Source of the DNA: Solen grandis
Taxonomy: Eukaryota; Mollusca; Bivalvia; Adapedonta; Solenidae
Reading direction: 5' to 3'
Assembly (NCBI GenBank): GCA_021229015.1
Contig: CM037778.1
Span: 16,127,214 to 16,191,213, forward strand
DNA length: 64,000 nucleotides
The position numbers and the translations under genes are program-made. Shown in pieces: positions 38,001 through 50,496 of the stretch (its first letter is position 1; each line of letters starts with the position of its first letter). The notes below the pieces were generated by a model. The model was not told where the DNA came from and did no database searches. It saw only the letters and a list, made by a program, of their open reading frames with translations.

Positions 38001-39831
38001 GCGAGCATTAAAACAAAACTAAATGGTTTGTACTTACAGGAAATTGATGAAAAGAACAAAGAGGAAAATATGATAGTTTGACCACATTTCATTGTAATCT
38101 TCCCTCATCAATGGCACACAACGCGTCACCTTTCAGGTTCACCTGGGAGATATTCTCCGCCTCAAGGTCTTAATTACATGCCAAACAATGCAAACTGCAT
38201 ATTTTCGAATGTATACCAAAGGTTTGCTTCCTGATTGAATTGCCCTTGACATTTTTTGCAGTTGATGAATCTAGATTAAAATTTGCATTTGTAAATTTAT
38301 AAGTATAGGGTTAAAAAGTCTAGTAATGGATTGACTCATGTCTGTTACTAATTTATACCAAGCAGCTGTTAAACAGTGTACGGTATGATTGACGGTAGAG
38401 AAGGTGTAATACTTCGAGATTTTAATATGTTTGCTTTAAACAGCAAGGTAGGCAAGCGCAGAAATAAATTCTTCTCTGGTCAGAAATAGCAAAAATATAA
38501 TCCGTAGATAAAACTTACCCATTTTTATGGCAAAAACGCAGAATATTACACCCGCAGAAATTTGCGATAATTAGGAAAATATACACAAAGAACGAGTGAC
38601 ATTTATAATACAAAACGGAATCCAAACAAATGAATATCAATTTGTCTGACTACACCTCGGATATACTAAAGCCTTGTCTGAGAACAATTTTAGTTGAAAC
38701 CTTTGTATAGAAGCACCGAATAGGTTTTCTCGCCTTCTTTTGGTTCTCCAGTGAGACTTGTTAGAAAAAAGTAAAAGTGCAGACAATATCTCGTTGGTAA
38801 TAACCTCATTTAAACAAAAGGTCAGAGTGGTAAGTATATAAAAGGACAAAAAGTGCTCAGTTAATATGCTTCTTCGACATTAAATTTCGTATAATTTGTA
38901 TTTAATACAACTGCGTGGGTTCATTCAGATCGTGGATATAATTAAAGGTCTTTTATTGTCCACCATTCATCTCTACCAATTCTTGACAAAAAGTTGTATG
39001 TTGAAACATTGCATGAAAATAAGGCGTGCGGCATTTATATTCCCTGAAATATCGGAGGATTAAAACAGAAAAATCTATATATACATGACGAAAGATCTAA
39101 AAAAAAACAAAAACAAAAAAAAAAAAAACCCACAAAAAAGCCGACATGTTTAACTGATGAGTACACACAAAGACTATCGAATATACTCCGGAAAACTTCG
39201 ATTGCATTTGGAAATGCCCGGAACGTCTAGAATATTATATGTCATGAATATTAACATTACGCTTAGCTGTAGGGGGTAAACAGTATCACTCTGACATAAG
39301 GAACGATTGTTGACATATGACAAATATGCTATGTTCCAGTTCCTCGTGTTCCTTGGGTAGTGTCTATTATTCCATCCGCATGTTTATTTTTTATTTCAAA
39401 TATTATAACAAAAGGAACATATTTTTTAGTGTAATAAACGCCTCAAACTATCCAATATTTCATAGAACAATACATAATGGGCCTCGACGATTTTTTTTTA
39501 TGGTTCGGCCATTCTCTCTTACATAGAACTTTCATTTCAGTCGCTGTTAAAATGATGTTCAGCTATTTTGCATCGGTGCCCTGATGTCTCGTGAACTCAC
39601 GGTACTGTATGCATAATAAATTACTACCACACCTTTCCAATGATGACCGACGCATTTCTGTAAAAACGCATGAAAAGGTTATGTTCCTTGATTATAATGG
39701 TGTCACCGGTCTTCATGCACTAGTATATTAACGGGGATACCGTTGTATAGCTTTAATGTTTCAAAAAGAGAAGATTAATCATATCCAATATTTATTTGAA
39801 ATTTGGGACGAATTCATCTTAAATTTGTGGA

Positions 39832-39955
39832 TGCTGTAGTAGGTGTGATTTAGCAATTTTCGTGGAGATATTGTTCGTAAGCAAAACCCTTCCTGAAGCC
39901 ACGAAAAATAATATTCGACGAAAATTAATCATGAATAATTATACGGTAGTCAAGA
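39832..39955. mobile_element. Short 'ttttcgtgg' MITE-like segment, unit 6 copy
   Basis: Partner of 30205-30335: 'caattttcgtggagatatt' and 'attcgacgaaaattaatcat' followed by 'atacggtagtc'. Confidence 0.55.
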
Positions 39956-40901
39956 ATTTTACCTCTGATTAAATGTCCGCACGAGACCTTATTACTAAAA
40001 GAAACAGATGTGCACGATGGAAATACGTTTATTACATCCATTTTGATACGAGAATATTGCGAAATACTACCTACAAGATTACCGTTTAGGACTAGGTCCT
40101 TGTATTATTCATTTTTTTAATATCAAAAAACATTTTCTACGGATCGACGTTTGAAAGATGCTGGTTTAATGGATACATTTAATGTTCTTTCACATTTAAT
40201 GACTGTTTTGTTGGTATAAACACTTTGGAACACATGGCCATTTTCTTCGAAATACATATCTATTTAATGTGTCCGAGGAATTCCGTGATCTTACAGTTGT
40301 TGTGCTAATATATTGGATTCGAAATTATGAGATTACCAGTACAATGTAACTGTTACATCTCATTTTCTAATAAAATCGTTGTGAAAGCCCCTCCTAATAA
40401 AGTATGCGAATTGCTAGCCTAAGCCTAATGCAATGAATGAAAAATGTCAATATGATTTTATATTTTAACTGATAGTTAAAGGATCTTGATTTCGAACAAA
40501 GATTAGTCCTAGGTCCTCAAAACATTTCATCTAATGCATCAGCATCTAAAGCATAACATCAGATAGATTTATTTCAGAAGACTCTAACATGTTTAGGTTC
40601 TCCATGGTATTTCCCAAAAAAGCGCCAATTTCGAAAAGATGAATGTGGTTACTGTGATAGAGAATTCCAGTCCCCGAGATTGTGCAAATATCAACACAGA
40701 TATCACGGACCGTTCTGTTTGCACATGTCAAACGTTCCTAATATGATAGATGAGTAATGATATCTTATTAAAGCACAGTGTGTTCTGTTGACAAGAATGA
40801 TTCCTAGCAAAAATACATAAGTTGTTTCGTAAATGGAATTTAATTCAGATCGATGATCTCCTATAAAATGATGAAATTCAGCAAACAATTCTTCTGGCAG
40901 C

Positions 40902-41098
40902 CTTTACTGAAATCATTAATTTTCGTGGGACACTTTTTTCGTCGATTTCAGTAGGTTATATCCACGGATATAAATCCCCACGAAAACTTGTCTCTTATAT
41001 CGACCTGAAGTTTTCTTGAACATAGAGCCACGAAAATTGTGTCAACGAAATTCTAATAATAATCAATTTAATGTCAACGGAAATTAATGATTAAACAG
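40902..41098. mobile_element. TA-type MITE with empty site in unit 4
   Basis: Termini 'tgaaatcattaattttcgtg' and 'aaattaatgattaaaca' are inverted repeats, and internal 'ccacggatataaatcccca' matches the copies at 8417 and 9069. In unit 4 the sequence runs without interruption from 'cagcctttgta' to 'aaatgaaaataacatcgctg' (about 31228-31270). TA is the probable target. Confidence 0.85.
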
Positions 41099-41424
41099 TT
41101 TAACTCAACATCAAATAATATGAAAATTACATCGCTGAAAATACTTAAGTCCTATTCTATCGTTTCATTTAAAATATCAATAACATTTATGTATTTTGCA
41201 TTTAAATGCAAATTTTCTGATATGCGTTCTTATTTTGCAAGTTTTGAATGCCTTATGACAATTCATAACATGTTCCTTGAAGCGGATGTATTCATTGACA
41301 GTTATACGAAATAACACAAAATGGAAATCCATAATATGTACACGAATGTATACGTAATTTATTAAAGACGCCTGGGCCTGCATTATTCAAGATATAAGAA
41401 GGAATGCGATATGTCTTAAAATTT

Positions 41425-41640
41425 ATTCGTATTCACAACTTCGTAAAAGTCCAACTCCCACCATATCTTAAGCGCCCTACAGGAGTAATCAGACCTATTC
41501 ACCCGTTCCAAAAGTTACACATCACCAATGACTGCTACAGATTATCATTCTTTCCTTCCCAATATCATGCCGCATTCTGGAACAAAATACCAACCAAACT
41601 GCAATACTTCTGAATTGTGACGCCAAAATCATGCACGAGC
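41425..41640 (+). mobile_element. Non-LTR retrotransposon C-terminal fragment, unit 6 copy
   Basis: The frame at 41404-41613 reads QLPPYLKRPTG, then IHPFQKLHI, then YRLSFFPSQYHAAFWNKIP. This resembles the C-terminal tail of many animal non-LTR reverse transcriptases (typical pattern: SFFPRTI..WN.LP). It is the longest of three paralogous fragments; those at 31600 and 47329 share a 67-bp deletion. Confidence 0.6.
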
Positions 41641-42234
41641 ACGAGTTATTTAAATCGTAGTTTTATCTCGACTTAATGCAGGTATCATATACCTGTGCTA
41701 TGCTGGAGCTATCATGTTTTATTTCTTTCCTTACTCTCTGACGCACACAATGCCAATAATATAATGAGAAATGTGTTGACAGAAAATCAAGATAGATATA
41801 TTTCGATTGATAGATAAATTCAGTTAACAAGTGTTAATTTGTAAATACGCATATATCCAGATACTCAGGTAACAACGTATAGATATTGAAACTGTTGATA
41901 TCAAAAACACAAACTGATTATAATATTTTTCATACCATTTGAAAAACGTTTTGGTATTATCATAAAATTTTTATTATATACAAACGCATATCTTTTAAAG
42001 CCGGTCATTTTTCAGGATAAATATAATTTCGTGTGTTAAATTCTGTGTCATCATAAAATACAGATAACTTTGTGCGAAGAGGCATCTTCTTTCTGAAATA
42101 ATATCACATTTTTATGTGAGTGATAATTTAATTGAATTGCTGAAAGTTTATAAGATCTTCTGTGGGACAAACTAAAACATATGGACCAATACCACAAGAG
42201 GTGGTCAGACTATGAGATGATCATTTTCGTTCAA

Positions 42235-42370
42235 TTAAACACATGTCGTTTTTCGTTGAATCACAGGAAATCAAGACTTTAAATAAATGACGTTTTTTGT
42301 TGAATTATAGAAAATGAAAACTATAAATAAATATCGTTTTTCGTTGAATTATAAATATAAAAAATAAAAT
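42235..42370. repeat. Degenerate ~45-bp minisatellite, unit 6 copy
   Basis: Three copies of a unit of about 45 bp containing 'cgtttttcgttgaat' and 'aaataaatg'. Partner arrays are at 32505 and 47995. Confidence 0.75.
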
Positions 42371-44469
42371 ATTTCTAATTTTGAGCCGTATTTGATGTGC
42401 AGGGCTTATGCCTTTAATTCATATTCACTTAGGACAAATCTCTGGCAATGAATACCCCTCGTGTTTAATTTCTATCACAAATAAGTTTATAATTCAATAT
42501 AAAGCTGTTTCAGTAATATTACCAAGTGACAAACCGCATAATTTTATTCATTTCTCATTACCAGTTAATCACATGAGGCAAGTGTTGAGGCATAATGGAA
42601 TATAGGTGACAATAATCACACTCTTGCACGAATTATAAATTACCCAATGGAGATGTTACACAATTTTATGAACGATAAGATATGCACTCATCATAATAGA
42701 GTGCAAATATAAAAGAGGATAACCCCAAGAAATGAGTGACAGAGATGTAAGGAAACTAAACCAAAATTATGAAAATCAATTTGACTGGCTGCGTCACGAT
42801 TATTTTTCTCTCTGTAACCTACAGCCGTGTTATAGAGCTTACTCAATTGAAACTTTCTCGAAATATTGTAAAAGTGCCTCAAATAGGTTTTCACGCCTCT
42901 CCCTTTTTCCAGCGAAACTTGTAAGAGGGAATGCCACTTTGCAGACATAGAATATTGTGGTTATAACCTCGATTTCACGAAAGGTCTGAGTAGACTGCTC
43001 TAATGAGTAGTAGGTAAAGTGTCAGATGTTTTACATCGACATAAAGATTTGTAGAATTTTATTAAAGTCTTTTTCGCTATTTTTTTTATTTAGTTTATTT
43101 GTGGAAATTTTGTTTTAGAAAATGAAAAAGATGTAAGGTTTGTGGAGATAATACTTATTCAGAGATAAAAACATTCAAGTAAAATAGTTCTCAATAAAAT
43201 ATATTATCATACAGTAGTCATATTTTACCTCATTACTTTGTTAATGTCCGCACAGTCTTGTTAAGAGAGGGTCAAATGTGCACGACGTGATGATGTCAAT
43301 TACATTCAGTTATCTTAAGCGTATTATTACGAATTACTCTCTGAATGATTTATATACTAGCCCCTGGCTTCATTTGTTTTACTTTCGATATATGTTTTAA
43401 GGAAAATAAAATACAATTCATGCTTAGATGCGTTTGAACTCTACAGGTGCAAGACGTATCAATTACGTATGACATCACTACTCGAAAGAAACACATATGG
43501 TTTTAAAGATTCGGTGAATGTATATGATAATTGATAACTATTTATTTGAGACTTAGTTTGGTATCAATACCTCACTCATAACACATACTATTTCTTCCAA
43601 ATATCTTTTTCTTGTGGCCGAGAATTTCCAAATTGATCCAGTTGTGTGCGAATATTGGATTCCAATAGTTTATGATCTTACCAGTGCAATGTTACTTTTT
43701 AATCCCATATAAAAATAATTTGAAAAATACATTTATAAGCACTTCTAACTATAACCTTATCGCTGTCAAAATATTCGCAAAAAAATCATTGAAACTACAC
43801 TTAATACATATAAGTTACTAAAAGACCAACAACACCTTGGGACAGGCATATCCTCTAGTTTTGACCTTATGTAATAGATGAGTCATATTAATACATCAAT
43901 AATTTCATATCTCTATTGGGAGAAAAAGGCCATGAATTTGAATGAAAATAAGCCCACGGTCCTCACCAACACGAAAATCACCTGGAGATATATAGGTTCA
44001 AAAGTAGACTGTATTTATTAAGAGTACTCGAACATGTCTTAGTCCTCAAAAACTTCAATTTCAAAATGAAGCATATTGTTACTGTGGCAGAGAATTTTCT
44101 TCCTCGAAATTGTGTAAATATCATCATATATATCATGAGCCATACCGTTTGCACATGCCAAGCGTGCTTGAAGTGATGGATGATTAATATATTAAAATAA
44201 AGTTTGTTCTGATGACACAATTTATTCCTTCCTGAAAATGAATCAATAAGAGACACTTTTGATCCGTAAATGAATAATAATAAAAATTTTAATTCAGCCA
44301 GAAATATTAATTTAAATAAGATGCATTCAAATCTGATTTTATCATTTCGTTTAAAATGTCAAATTCAATTTTCAGTTTTTCAATACAATATTTCTAAAAC
44401 GGGTTCTTATTTTAGATGTATAGAATACCTTGTGACTTTCTCTTTCATTCTCTCTAAACCATTTGCATT

Positions 44470-44625
44470 CATCAACAGTTTTACGAAAATTATAACATAT
44501 CAACGAAAGTATGCGTAAATTATTATAGTTTCCTCTACTTTAAGTAATAACGAAAATGCATAATATGTCAACGAAAGTATGCGTAAATTATTATAGTTTC
44601 CTGTACTTCAAGTTATCAAGATATG
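44470..44625. repeat. Local 75-bp duplication
   Basis: 'atatcaacgaaagtatgcgt' plus 'aaattattatagtttcct' occurs at about 44497 and again at about 44565. Units 3 and 5 have a single copy at the matching place, so this duplicated within unit 7. Confidence 0.75.
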
Positions 44626-45470
44626 AAAAGCAATACAATTGTCTAGACAGGAACAAATCTCGGGTGCTTCCTTAGGACCATACAAATTATTTTAAAATGT
44701 CCGTATTCAAGAGTTAATTAACATGTCTTATTGATAAATGACAATTTATTCAGATATTCATGCAATAGATGTATTGAAAACATTTCTGATCCCAAGGAGA
44801 AATCTAGTGTCACTCGCTTTAATTCTAAGGGAATAAAAAGGAAGAACTTTGCCCGAAATGGCATCTTCATTTTGCAATATTACATTTTTATGTGAGAGTT
44901 GATTTAATTAAATTGCTGACAGACTTTAAAATTTCCCGTGGGACGAGAAGATTAAACGTTTGGACTAATACCACGGGAGATTTAAACATCAAACGCTGAG
45001 ACTGTCATTGGACTGCAAACATAAACCCCTGTTTCTTTTGACGTTTATTGCTAAATGATAGAAAACCAAGACAACAAATTTCGATATGTTTTATAAATCG
45101 TGTCCCTGATTTATAATGTCAAAGCAAACTATTTACCATTTACAGTAAAGAATAAATCTTGGTAATTGTTGTGCATAAACATGTTCACTGTAGTCTGATT
45201 TCTGGTTTTTCCGTGTTTTGATTTAAAGTTTATTTTACGCTATATATGTGCAATTTTAAATTTATTCATTTCCTTTTTCATTTTGGCCGGTTTATAGCTT
45301 GATATACTTTACAAAAGTAACACCCTACTCATATTTTGCCCGTGTTTTACTGGCCAATACATATACTTTTTGCAACATTTTCTTTTTCTATAATATGAAG
45401 AGTGCGAAGTCATATATCTTAACTGTTTGAGGAACCCCTCCAGCTAGCTTGCAGTATGTCGATGGTTCTG

Positions 45471-45653
45471 TCAAGCGTGCGCTCAGTATGCCAAACCGTA
45501 TTTAACCGGTTGCTTAATGTCAGTTATGGAGTTGTCTTTGGCCCATATGCCATCATGTTCACGTGCAGCTTATGTTGTTTATAGGTGTATGTGAACAAAT
45601 TGGTTTATGGCAGTGCAAATGAAACGGTTTGGTATACTGAACGCACGCCTGGA
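45471..45653. mobile_element. CAAGCGTGCG-type MITE, complete unit 7 copy
   Basis: 183 bp. Left terminus 'tcaagcgtgcgctcagtatg' then ccaaaccgt; right terminus 'acggtttggtatactgaacg' then cacgcctgg. These are inverted repeats of about 29 bp. Internal 'gttcacgtgcagctta' is shared with the truncated 37708 copy. Confidence 0.88.
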
Positions 45654-47328
45654 ACCTTCTGTGCACTCTAAGTTTTCCTAAGTAAATAACATGACGCCAC
45701 GATAAAACTAAACTTAACTCCATTCCGACATCAAATTGAGACTATGGAATGGTCAAATGTTTCAATCCTGTTCTTGCATGTTTAAATGACAATAATATTT
45801 GGTGTTTATTTGGGTCTCAAATTTTGAGGGAATTAACTCGTAGCTGGTCTAAGTCAAATAGAAACTCACGATTCTAAAGAAGAAATCGAGGATTGTAACT
45901 CATTAAAACTAAATATTGCCTATTTCTAGTATTTCTGAATCTTCATATATGTATGTCGATTGCTAAATTTGAATATAAACTTGACAATCTCAAATTTGTG
46001 TTGGACCAGTACCTTGTGCCTGTGAAGATATTGACCGATTCTTGCCCCATCAAGTGGGGTTTAAACCCATAATATTCGCATCCGTAGTCATACATGCTAC
46101 CTTTGTTACTTACAGATGCACATTATATGATTTAAGAATGCTAATTTTAACGATATGGACGCTAAGGACAATACATGCCATGCGTCATTTCTTCTTTGAT
46201 GTCATATTGAATAATCAATAGCTTGCTTAAAATCAAGGGAACACCTATGGTTTCTGATTGGAATGATTTCTATGTAACGAATAACAATTCTCGCTAATGA
46301 AGGCATCAATTTTCAACATGATGCATGCAATTGTATTTTAATACCACACAATATAATTATATTATCTTCTTTAATATGGATTAGCTTTTCTGTTGGACAA
46401 CAGGAGTATTATTGTGCTATCTTGTATCAAACAAATAAGATCTTCATTGATGTATATTAGTGTGATCTCGGTCACCAACATATTCTGCAACTTTGTGCCT
46501 TTTCTTGAAGACAGCCAAATGCCTATAAATGCTATACCTTTGTAAATCATTAATTCTATGGATGCGGGAACGAATTTTCAGTGTATCATTTTATCTGGAA
46601 ACCATTTTCCTAAAGAAAGTGTTTTGTAAGTAGACCCCCCCCTCCCTGTTTCTAAGCATAAGTTCATTAAAATAAGTATAAATGAAAGTGTTGGTTAATA
46701 ACAAGATAAAAAAAATAAATAAATGGAAACCCTATTTTATCATTTGAATGTTTCTTTTTGACAATAATCACTTGTTTCACCGGCAACTCTGTCAGACAAT
46801 AGTTAAATGAACCATTTTTCTTATATTGTAAACCCATTTCTATAAAACTTCTTTTTCTCTAATGAGACTCAAAGCATTTACTTTCAAAATGTTACATTTG
46901 TCATGCACAGCTTATTAATTCCATTTTAAATTCGACAATACTACTCGGTTTAACCTTTAAATCTTTTAAATAACAAATCGTTTATACTTTAAATGATTTA
47001 AAGCTTGAATGCAAATTTATTCCATAACCATATGAGGCAGACGAAAGACAAAAAATTGAAATGTTGGAGACGATAATTGCTCTCTTGTCTGCATTTCAAA
47101 TACTTCAATGGAGAAGTTGAAACAATATATTCGCAATAATGTAAGAGAATAGCCACAAATAACGATTGACAATGATAATATAAACCTGAAAACAAACATA
47201 TGAAAGTCAATTTGTCTGACTACACTTGGGATATACTCAAGCCCTCAAATAGGCTTACTCGCTCACCTCTGTTTCTCCAGTGAGACTTGTTAGAACATAT
47301 TCACAATGCAGAGAGATGCTCGTGGGTA

Positions 47329-47425
47329 GGAACAAGCAGACCTATTCACTCGTTCCAAAAGTTACACATCACCCATGACTGCAATACTGCTGACTTGTGA
47401 CCTCTTTAGGGCAACGGTCGCCACA
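47329..47425 (+). mobile_element. Non-LTR retrotransposon C-terminal fragment, unit 8 copy
   Basis: 'agacctattcactcgttcca' through 'tgcaatactgctgacttgtg' matches 41495-41625 without the internal 67 bp. Its left part is lost at the junction described for unit 8. Confidence 0.6.
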
Positions 47426-47994
47426 ATCAAGCACTGTGAATCGTAGTTTTATTCCGACGACTAAGGTAACAACGTATTGATATTGGAATTGTTAATATAA
47501 AAAACTAAAGCTGATATTTCATTTTTCATATCATTTGAAAAACGTACTGGTATTATTGCAAAATTGATATTATATTTTGCAGATAATTTGAAAACGTAGT
47601 GATATACTAGCAATTTACAGTCGCAACATCTAAATTAAATATATTGTAGACCATTTGCAAATGTATTGATATCATCAGTGAGTCGAAATTCCCAACGGTA
47701 TATTTTATTGCATATCAATAAAATTCTTATTAGATGTAATTTTATTATAATTGTTAAAGCATAAATGCCTAAAATTATGATTGACGTAAAATGAAAATAT
47801 ACAAACGCATATCTTTGAAAGCCGGTCATTTTCTCAGGTGAAATATTACATGATATTTTTTTAATCCTGTGTTTTCTTAAAATACAGAGAAAACTTTAAC
47901 CGAATTGCCGATAGTCTATGAGGTTTCCAGTAGGACAAATTAAAAAGTATGAATTAATGCCACAAAGGGTTTGTACGTTAGACTGTGAGATGAT

Positions 47995-48190
47995 GTTTTT
48001 CGTTGAATATAGGAAATCAAGATAGAGAATAAATGCCGTTTTCATTGAATTATAGGAAATCAAGATTAAAAAAAAATGATTATTTCGTTGAATTATAGAA
48101 TATCAAAGCTATGGATACATGTCGTTTATCGTTGAAGTTTAAAATATCAACAAAAAAACCTTTTTAATTAAAAAAAATCAAGACTAACGA
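47995..48190. repeat. Degenerate ~45-bp minisatellite, unit 8 copy
   Basis: Four to five copies of a 'tttcgttgaattataggaaa'-type unit separated by A-rich spacers; homologous to the arrays in units 4 and 6. Confidence 0.75.
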
Positions 48191-48872
48191 TTCATGCCAA
48201 GGACTTGGTCGTTTTTCACTGTGTAATAAGATAACAGGAGGCTTTTATATCCAGGCAATCGCTCTCTATTTGCTGAAGAGATAGTTATGCGGAAAAAAAA
48301 TGGCTCTGAAAAACAACATTCTAATAATCATTATTTGAATAATACACTAGTGCTGTTGCTATTCATTTAAAAATGCATTAATTGTACAAAATCATAAAAC
48401 TCGTGGTATCTGGTGTAGAGATGAAAAAGGTATTCACTTTTGAAATATCTGCAGCCATGCTCACTGGCTTTTTCTGTGTTCCAAGTTAAAAACAAAGAAA
48501 CATCAGGCGTAATACGAGCCTGCATTTAAAAATGTGTTGCGTTGTTCATAACAGTAACATAAATGTATAATGATCTGTGTGGACAGATTTTTGTATCACA
48601 TAGCATTTTTTGCAAATTGGAAAACAATTGTATGTCTGGTTTTAAAGATGTCAATGGTTCCTATCCTAGACATTGAAAAACTGTTTAGAACGTCTATGTA
48701 GTGGGAGTGTTAATTGCAGAGGATGGGCGATACTCAAACCGACGGATAGTAGAAAGTAACTTGATCACAGGTCTAAATGTTCTAAACTCATAAACGTGCT
48801 GATCATAAGCAGCGGAGAAAACAAGGACGGGGTGGGGGAGTGTCCTGTCATAGGAAAACGGAGATATAATTT

Positions 48873-48995
48873 TTAGTGAGTAGTGAGTTTCGAGTTAGAA
48901 AAGGTGAGTTTCGAGTTGCAAAAAGTGAGTTTCGAGTCGGAAAAGGTGAATTTCGAGTTAGAATAAGTGAATTTCAAAGCAAGAAAAAAGTGAGT
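48873..48995 (+). repeat. Left terminal 21-bp array of the foldback-like element
   Basis: Five to six units of 'gtgagtttcgagttagaaaa' plus g, decaying inward. The + strand is open through it (48876-49076, a seven-residue SEFRVRK-like repeat) because 21 is divisible by three; coding is unlikely. Confidence 0.92.
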
Positions 48996-49678
48996 TCGTT
49001 ATACTTTGTTAAATCCCTTGTTATGAAGATTTTGTCGCCAAACGTTTCGGGAAGCAGAGGTGTTTCACAGAGTTAGTATTGATCAAAATATCGTTTAAAC
49101 GCATTGAAAATACAATTTCCTTCAAAATTTAATTCTTATAGTTTTTGACACAGCTGTTTTACCGACTCTCTAACGAGTATGAATAAAATCAGTGCAAAAA
49201 TAAGCCAGTATAGATTACGAAAGTAAGCTTTTTTCCCGTAAATAAGGTTGCGGCTACGAAAATAACATCTGGTCTCATGCGTTTAAAATAGGGGCCTAAT
49301 TTTTTTAAAAATTTTTTGGCATTATTTTTTTTTACTGTCACTAAATTATATATTCAGTATAACACTTATTACTTAATTTTTCTATGCATGCGTGATTTGC
49401 AACCTGCTCTGGTTATTTTTTTAAGCAGAAAAGGATTACGTGATTTTATTTTTTCTTTCTGTAAATATAATTAAATCATTCTTATTGTTGAGTGACTATA
49501 CAATATACAGTTAAAAATAACATCATCTGAGAAATAACTGTCATATTAATCAACTTTACTCTGTTTAAACACTCAAATTAGGCAACTCGTTGTAGCTAGC
49601 ACTAAAGAACATGGAGGAATGTACATTTACAACTGAAATAATCAATTTAGATAATTGCTTCGGAACCTCGAGAACATT

Positions 49679-49778
49679 TCACAATGCTTCTGTCTCTAAG
49701 AGTACCAAATTATAAATTTGAAGGTAGTATATGTAGCCGGGTACTGGTACTGGGCGGAGAATCGGGAGGATTTGGATC
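49679..49778. other. Interior of the foldback-like element, unidentified
   Basis: No transposase motif is seen. The region includes 'tactggtactgggcgg' just before the tRNA-like segment. Confidence 0.3.
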
Positions 49779-49779
49779 G

Positions 49780-49842
49780 TGTGGCTTGATAGCTCAGTGG
49801 TAAGGTGCTTGGGCATTGGATTCGAATCACTGGCGGGCCACA
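49780..49842 (+). mobile_element. Shortened tRNA-like sequence inside the foldback-like element
   Basis: The 5' 'gtggctt' pairs with 3' 'gggccac' (with two G-U pairs) like an acceptor stem. 'gatagctcagtggtaaggtg' is a good D-arm and A box, and 'ggattcgaatcactgg' resembles a T-arm and B box. The anticodon arm is too short for a working tRNA. It is most likely a decayed tRNA or SINE head; the 61-codon minus ORF across it is not a gene. Confidence 0.5.
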
Positions 49843-49899
49843 ATTTTTTCACCATTTGATACACTATAGATATTGTGATCAGAAATAAAGTGAACTAAG

Positions 49900-50145
49900 T
49901 CATGCGCAGATCCACAGGGGGATCGGGTGTCCAGGCCCCCTCCCCTCCCGAGGTTTGGATATGTTGCATAAATTATACATAAAAGAGGGTGGACCACCCC
50001 ACCCGCACTATGTTCTGTGAGTTTGCACCCCCCCCTCCCCCCCTAAAAAAAGTAGGGTGAACCTCATAATTGGTTTTGCATCATGGTAACTTTTCATAGT
50101 TGGCCAACATATCTCTGTCGGATTCCCCCCCCCCCCCCCCGTATC
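49900..50145. repeat. C-tract-rich repeat inside the foldback-like element
   Basis: Repeated C runs: about 49937-49949, 50028-50042 and an uninterrupted run of about 17 C near 50126-50142. The opposite strand has enough G runs for quadruplex formation. 'gatccacagggggatcggg' at the start resembles a repeat I have seen in several invertebrates, which I cannot name. Confidence 0.6.
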
Positions 50146-50496
50146 AATTGCTGGAATGGATCTTCGCATGTAAGTTATTAATAGTTAAAATCTGGATCGT
50201 TTGATACAAATTTATGCAGATGATTGCTAACTTTCAGTCATGTTGCCCATGCTTGTATCATGCTTTTTTGTGATCTTTTTTTTAATGCAAATGATAATGT
50301 TGATGTTTGTTTTTAGAGTGTGTGTCAGTGGAGTGTGACTGTCACAATGTCAGTGATGTTTGCATACATTTGGCGATTTTTTAAAAATAAACTTTACCGT
50401 GAAATCAGTTATAACACACAAATGTTGTTAAATACATACACACTTTCATCCATAACCGGTCACTGTACAGTATATACACTAAGTTGTCTTCTCTGT

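Larger units (their letters stand above)
38630..42370 (+). repeat. Array unit 6
   Basis: Parallels unit 4: 'tttgtctgactacacctc' (38641), 'ccagtgagacttgttagaaa' (38748), 'aacagatgtgcacgatgg' (about 40003), 'tcacggaccgttctgttt' (40702), the long retrotransposon fragment (41425) and the core (about 42070). It carries a private TA-MITE insertion at 40902-41098. Confidence 0.75.
42370..46120 (+). repeat. Array unit 7
   Basis: Begins with a match to 26220-26480 of unit 3 ('attcacttaggacaaatctc', 'ttacccaatggagatgtta'). It then contains a block (42770-43990) related to the 30000-30800 region of unit 4, then 'ccgtttgcacatgccaagcg', the core (about 44850) and a complete CAAGCGTGCG MITE (45471-45653). 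The order shows that the array is a mosaic rather than a simple repeat. Confidence 0.7.
46120..48860 (+). repeat. Array unit 8
   Basis: Carries 'gcgtcatttcttctttgatg', the 'gaacacctat' segment (46239), 'tttgtctgactacacttggg' (47212), then an abrupt junction at about 47329 into the retrotransposon fragment. Relative to unit 4 about 1.5 kb is missing there. A degraded core lies at about 47890, and 'atctgcagccatgctcactg' at 48447 matches 32979 in unit 4. Confidence 0.72.

Noticed and set aside
49780..49842. Functional tRNA gene
   Set aside because: Acceptor ends pair, but the anticodon arm is too short and the B box is off consensus.
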